A DNA stretch of 64,000 nucleotides from Dyadobacter sp. MSC1_007. Lineage in GTDB: Bacteria > Bacteroidota > Bacteroidia > Cytophagales > Spirosomataceae. The position numbers and the translations under genes are program-made. The notes beneath the pieces were generated by a model. That model saw only the letters and a program-made list of their open reading frames with translations, did not search any database and had not been told where the DNA came from. The DNA lies in the NCBI RefSeq assembly GCF_023667495.1, contig NZ_JAMOZL010000013.1, forward strand, positions 214,491-278,490, in the 5' to 3' direction. Positions 60,351 to 64,000 of the stretch are shown piece by piece. Numbering within the stretch: position 1 is the stretch's first letter; each line of letters begins with the position of its first letter.

Positions 60351-62132
60351 ATGACAACTGAAACATTAGAAACTTTCGAAGAGCTTGGTCTCTCTGAAAA
60401 CATCCTGAAAGCCTTGACAGAAATGGGTTTTTCAAAACCCTCCCCGATACAGGCACAGGGAATCCCCGCAGTAATGCAGGGCTCTGACGTAATTGGTCAG
60501 GCTCAGACCGGTACTGGTAAAACTGCGGCATTTGGTATTCCGGTGCTGGAAAGAATTGATACTTCCTCGAATGCAGTACAAGCCCTGGTACTTTGCCCAA
60601 CCCGTGAACTGGCTGTTCAGGTTTCCGAAGAAATCGGACGTTTGGCCAAATACATGCGCGGTGTAAGGATCGAAGCCATTTATGGTGGCGATTCGATCGA
60701 CCGTCAGATCCGCTCTTTGAAAAAAGGGGTACATATAGTAGTAGGAACTCCGGGCCGTGTAATGGACCACATGGAACGCAAGACCCTGAAATTCGACGAG
60801 GTCCGCATGATGGTACTCGACGAAGCAGATGAAATGCTTGACATGGGTTTCCGTGAAGATATCGAAAGCATCCTGGCTGATATGCCTGAGGACCGCCAGA
60901 CGATCCTTTTCTCGGCGACAATGTCCAAGCCGATCATGTCGATCACCAAGCGCTTCCTGAACGACCCAACGCTGATTAAAGTCGTTCGTAACGAATTGAC
61001 CAACCAGAACATCGAGCAGGTTTATTTCGAAGTAAAGCCTCAGGCTAAGGTCGAAGTAATGACGCGTCTGATCGATATGCACCATCTTAAATCACTTCTT
61101 GTGTTCTGTAATACAAAACGCAAGGTGGATGAGATCGTTGAAGACCTGCAGTTGAGAGGATATGCCTCCGAAGGTATCCATGGTGACCTTCGCCAGCAGC
61201 AAAGAAGCAATGTAATGAGCAAGTTCAAGGCCGGTGTTACTACCATCCTTGTAGCAACCGACGTTGCTGCTCGCGGTATCGACGTAAGCGGTCTGGATGG
61301 CGTAATCAATTATGACATTCCAATGGACGAAGAATATTACGTACACCGTATCGGCCGTACGGGTCGCGCCGGGATGTCCGGAAAAGCATTCTCACTGGTT
61401 GCCCGCGACGAAAAATATCGTCTGAAATCCATTGAAGGGTATACTAAAGTAAAAATCGAAAAAGGGGTTATTCCGTCGTTCGAAGATATAGTGGGTGTCC
61501 GCAAAGCTCGTTTTGTAGAGAACATTGCTGCAACCATCAAAGAAACCGATGATCAGGGCCTTTATAATGACGTACTTGAAATGCTGCATCACAGCGGTTT
61601 CTCGACCGAGCAGATCGTAGGTGCCATGGCGCAACAGATCATGGGAGTTCAGAAAAATGAATATTCTGACGGGAACCTCGCCTGGGAAGAAAGACGCGGT
61701 GATCGCGATGGCGGACGTCGTGAAGGCGGTGACCGTTTCGAACGCCGTTCATCAGGTGGCAGCCGTTTCGAAAGAGGCGGAGACCGCCGAGGTGACGACC
61801 GTCGCCCCGGTGGCAGCAGCGACAGGTATGCGCCAAGAGGTGATCGTCGTGAAGCAGGCCGTGATGGTGAGCCGAAACGCCAGTCAGCTCCTGAGGCAGG
61901 TATGACACGCTTGTTTCTGAGCCTTGGCCGCAAGGACCACATTATGCCAAAGGATATCGTAGGAGCCATCGCCGGCGAAGCGAACATTCCGGGTAAAACT
62001 ATCGGAGCGATCGACATTTATGACAAATTCACCTTCGTAGACGTACCAGAACGTGATGCACGTGCGGTATTGCGTGCGATGGATGGCAACACGATCAAGG
62101 GAAAACCTGTACAGATCGATATCGCCAAATAA
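60351..62132 (+). CDS. DEAD-box RNA helicase, CsdA/DeaD type
   Basis: The 593-residue ATP-dependent RNA helicase has the full motif set: Q motif (FSKPSPIQAQGIP), AQTGTGKTAA, PTRELAVQ, VLDEADEMLDMGF, SATMS, LLVFCNTKRK, ATDVAARGIDV and HRIGRTGRAG. A long arginine/glycine-rich region (about 460-525) precedes a DbpA-like RNA-binding domain at the C-terminus (MTRLFLSLGRKDHI). It remodels RNA in ribosome assembly and cold growth. The ATG at 60351 fits the family start. Confidence 0.94.
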   Translation: MTTETLETFEELGLSENILKALTEMGFSKPSPIQAQGIPAVMQGSDVIGQAQTGTGKTAAFGIPVLERIDTSSNAVQALVLCPTRELAVQVSEEIGRLAKYMRGVRIEAIYGGDSIDRQIRSLKKGVHIVVGTPGRVMDHMERKTLKFDEVRMMVLDEADEMLDMGFREDIESILADMPEDRQTILFSATMSKPIMSITKRFLNDPTLIKVVRNELTNQNIEQVYFEVKPQAKVEVMTRLIDMHHLKSLLVFCNTKRKVDEIVEDLQLRGYASEGIHGDLRQQQRSNVMSKFKAGVTTILVATDVAARGIDVSGLDGVINYDIPMDEEYYVHRIGRTGRAGMSGKAFSLVARDEKYRLKSIEGYTKVKIEKGVIPSFEDIVGVRKARFVENIAATIKETDDQGLYNDVLEMLHHSGFSTEQIVGAMAQQIMGVQKNEYSDGNLAWEERRGDRDGGRREGGDRFERRSSGGSRFERGGDRRGDDRRPGGSSDRYAPRGDRREAGRDGEPKRQSAPEAGMTRLFLSLGRKDHIMPKDIVGAIAGEANIPGKTIGAIDIYDKFTFVDVPERDARAVLRAMDGNTIKGKPVQIDIAK

Positions 62133-62152
62133 TGCATTTGCAAATATGATTG

Positions 62153-62184
62153 AAAAAGGGACTTGTAAAAAGGTCCCTTTTTTT
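62153..62184 (+). terminator. Intrinsic terminator of the helicase gene
   Basis: AAAAAGGGAC (62153-62162) pairs with GTCCCTTTTT around a loop of about ten bases, and the T-run continues to 62184. The next gene starts 13 bases later. Confidence 0.85.
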
Positions 62185-62196
62185 ATTACTTCCGCC

Positions 62197-62730
62197 ATGC
62201 AAAATAACGACCCGCTGGAAGTATGGCTCAGGGGCCCGCTTCCAGAAATACCAGATCTGCTGCAACCCGTCGCCCACGCACTCCTGCAAGCAAGCGAGGA
62301 ACTGGCCATTTTTCAAAACACATTCCCTACCAGGCTACTCTGGGAGAAACCTGCCGGTATTGCCTCTGTCGGCTTTCACCTGCAACACCTGGCAGGCGTG
62401 CTCGACCGCCTGTTTACCTACGCACGCGAGGAGTCGCTGAGTGAAAGTCAGATAGCCTATCTAAAAAGTGAAGGCACCGAACCATTTGAAGGGTGTACGT
62501 ACCATAACTTGCTTGATCATTTTGGTCAGCAATTGCAAGGCGCATTGCAACAGCTAAGGAACACGGATCCAACCACATTGACCCAGATTCGTTACGTGGG
62601 CAGGGCCATGATACCCTCCACACATTTAGGGTTGCTTTTTCACGCAGCCGAGCACACGCAGCGCCACGTGGGACAACTACTGGTGACAGCGCGCATTTTG
62701 GTTTCAGGGTATCCGCCGCAGGAAAGCTAG
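62197..62730 (+). CDS. DinB-family metal-dependent protein
   Basis: The 177-residue four-helix-bundle protein belongs to the DinB/YfiT-like group. The expected metal ligands are the His in SVGFHLQHLAGVLDRLF and the later HAAEHTQRHVGQL. Relatives are bacillithiol- or mycothiol-type transferases, but most have no known role. The ATG at 62197 lies after the helicase terminator; longer upstream frames would run through it. Its end overlaps the convergent gene by four bases. Confidence 0.85.
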   Translation: MQNNDPLEVWLRGPLPEIPDLLQPVAHALLQASEELAIFQNTFPTRLLWEKPAGIASVGFHLQHLAGVLDRLFTYAREESLSESQIAYLKSEGTEPFEGCTYHNLLDHFGQQLQGALQQLRNTDPTTLTQIRYVGRAMIPSTHLGLLFHAAEHTQRHVGQLLVTARILVSGYPPQES

Positions 62731-63761
62731 TCAGCAGGTTCGGGTCGCATTTGAAGAATGCGCTGTAACCATCCTGCGGGCTCAGCCGCCTTTTCAAATT
62801 CGTTTGGCTCATTGGGGTTAAAGTCAGATATCGACGCCAAGTCAGGTTGCCCGGCATTTACCCAGCAAGTATACCATATGTCGCCCACCATTTTGACCGA
62901 CGCGCGCATGCGACGTTCTACCTGCCCGCTTAGCATCTGATGGTATTTTCCCGAAAATTCATGGGAGTAAGTCCTGGTCAGAATGTTGTTTCTCAATTCG
63001 TAGCTGTACTTTTTGTCAGCCCGCAGCTGAGAAGTCAGCTTCTTCTCAAATCGCAGTACCGAATCGACAGCTATGTGCGACTGTATGACGGCATTCCAGA
63101 TTCCAGCCGCAATGTCTTTCCTATACTCGGCCGGCCCGAGCCACATATCGTAGTCCTGTGCAAAAAGCTCAGGTAATCTCGATTCCCACAGGCCGTGAAT
63201 GCCATCCTGGTTGGTAAGCTGCCCGTTGTAATTTCTGGTAGTATGCAGCGGCACATGCGCATCGGCGATGTAATGTCCCAGGTCGGCCGACAACCGGAGA
63301 ATCCTTCCAGCCTTCCGCGCTTTAAATGCTTCGGTGAGCTGAGCAGCCGCAAGCTGAATGTGCCAGGGCACAATTCCGTGCTTTTGCAGGCTATCCTCTC
63401 CTATTTTCCCAACAGCATCGTGCCAATGCCGGGGCAATATCTGCAATGCGCTGTCACCATACACATCCAGATCAATAAAATGCCGCTCAGCTTCACCGAC
63501 AACTGCATAGCGTCGCTTGTCGGGGTTTACTGCGCTTTCCGTTAGAAAATCGATATGCTTTTTATAGAAAACCTGCATGTCGGCAGGAAGCCGGAATACA
63601 GCCAGACGGTTGATGCGCTTGTGTGCCCAGAAGCCCCAATAGGGAAAAGCGGATGCATTCAAGGCAACACAGAGGAATACCAAGCTGATTTTGAGCGTTT
63701 TTTTGCTAAAAAACCACTTTTTCTCAAAAAAAAATTTTCGAACATCAACAAAGGCCGCCAT
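62727..63761 (-). CDS. S1/P1-nuclease or zinc-dependent phospholipase C family protein
   Basis: The 344-residue protein has a hydrophobic export segment (about 20-40, LKISLVFLCVALNASA). The mature part starts near FPYWGFWAHKRINRLAVF, where the Trp and His act as zinc ligands. Further ligands appear in HFIDLDVYG, HYIADAHVPLHTTRNYNG and GIHGLWESRLPELF. The fold covers single-strand nucleases and phospholipases C; substrate choice is not visible. The N-terminal FFFEKKWFFSKK before the signal is unusual, so the true start might be further in. Confidence 0.85.
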   Translation of the reverse strand: MAAFVDVRKFFFEKKWFFSKKTLKISLVFLCVALNASAFPYWGFWAHKRINRLAVFRLPADMQVFYKKHIDFLTESAVNPDKRRYAVVGEAERHFIDLDVYGDSALQILPRHWHDAVGKIGEDSLQKHGIVPWHIQLAAAQLTEAFKARKAGRILRLSADLGHYIADAHVPLHTTRNYNGQLTNQDGIHGLWESRLPELFAQDYDMWLGPAEYRKDIAAGIWNAVIQSHIAVDSVLRFEKKLTSQLRADKKYSYELRNNILTRTYSHEFSGKYHQMLSGQVERRMRASVKMVGDIWYTCWVNAGQPDLASISDFNPNEPNEFEKAAEPAGWLQRILQMRPEPAD

Positions 63762-64000
63762 ACAATATTCGGAAAGGTGTTTTTAACCATTTACACCTGT
63801 TATGACGGCATTTGTAAAAAAAGTAACGCTGCTACTGCAATTTTAAAACAGAAATTTCCCGGCCCTGCAGTTTTAAGCGCTGCTGACGGCCCGAATACAC
63901 CTTTCCTGCACAGCCATATAAAAAATCAGAGAAAAAGTAGCTTCCAAATAATATTTCGGATAGTAGATTAACACTGCATGATTCTTTTACTATTCAATAG
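63762..64000. other. Window end without a recognised gene
   Basis: These 239 bases hold the upstream region of the nuclease/phospholipase gene and an AT-rich stretch. I see no convincing reading frame, RNA gene or repeat. A promoter for the minus-strand gene probably lies near 63800-63850, but no exact TAnnTTTG match is found. Confidence 0.6.

Noticed and set aside
62660..62675. CCACGTGG as a parS site
   Set aside because: Only about 12 of 16 positions agree with parS, the flanks are poor, and it lies in the DinB coding sequence.

Overview
The window looks like ordinary chromosomal DNA of a Bacteroidota bacterium. The most likely source is the Cytophagales family Spirosomaceae, genus Dyadobacter or a close relative; that placement is an inference. 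The supporting signs are a type IX secretion sorting domain, the Bacteroidota promoter form TAnnTTTG with an upstream TTG or TTTG, DUF3822 beside coaD, the folP-cdaA pair facing DUF1599 / BT_3928-family / aroK, and the parA-parB-DUF5683-dapB-lepB order. About 60 protein genes are densely packed. I see no rRNA, no recognisable tRNA, no CRISPR array, no insertion sequence and no prophage.

Layout. 1-4 kb: the start of a probable PAS sensor protein, a small basic DUF6496 protein, a secreted amidohydrolase, and a DUF6922 protein overlapped by a 30-codon remnant of an AbiEii-type toxin gene, then VOC and alpha/beta hydrolase genes. 4-11 kb: a surface-polysaccharide cluster (SGNH hydrolase, two GT4, two GT2, a WcaF-type acetyltransferase, a WecA-type initiating transferase) with overlapping genes. 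11-24 kb: malic enzyme, a palindromic intergenic repeat element, a GH2 enzyme, an isoaspartyl peptidase with a lysine/glycine-rich insertion, a T9SS cargo protein, cysE, a TetR regulator, a polyphosphate-kinase-1-like gene with an altered active site, and an aldo/keto reductase. 24-32 kb: pyrE, a CNNM/CBS membrane protein, two NUDIX genes, coaD, DUF3822, a CBS protein, a RecD-like helicase and a Sua5-type tRNA modification enzyme. 32-38 kb: a GMC oxidoreductase with its small subunit, a YbiT-type ABC-F protein, a secreted beta-propeller and rpsT. 38-47 kb: cdaA/folP, DUF1599/BT_3928/aroK, an outer-membrane barrel, a repetitive tyrosine/serine-rich lipoprotein and proS. 47-57 kb: an FKBP isomerase, an AlbA_2 protein, dprA, a GH13 enzyme, a polypurine/polypyrimidine tandem-repeat block, and the parA-parB-DUF5683-dapB-lepB-lepB operon. 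57-64 kb: a radical SAM/SPASM protein, a divergent lrp-ald pair, a DEAD-box helicase behind a long structured leader, a DinB protein and an S1/P1-type nuclease or phospholipase.

I did not find a convincing new multi-gene system. The items most worth a second look are: the PPK1-like protein that keeps one catalytic histidine but has changed the second histidine and both phosphate-binding arginines; the antitoxin-like gene left behind after its toxin decayed; the 22-codon reading frame folded into a hairpin in the helicase leader; the palindromic repeat at 13.4-13.6 kb; and the paired purine and pyrimidine repeat arrays at 51.0-51.2 kb.
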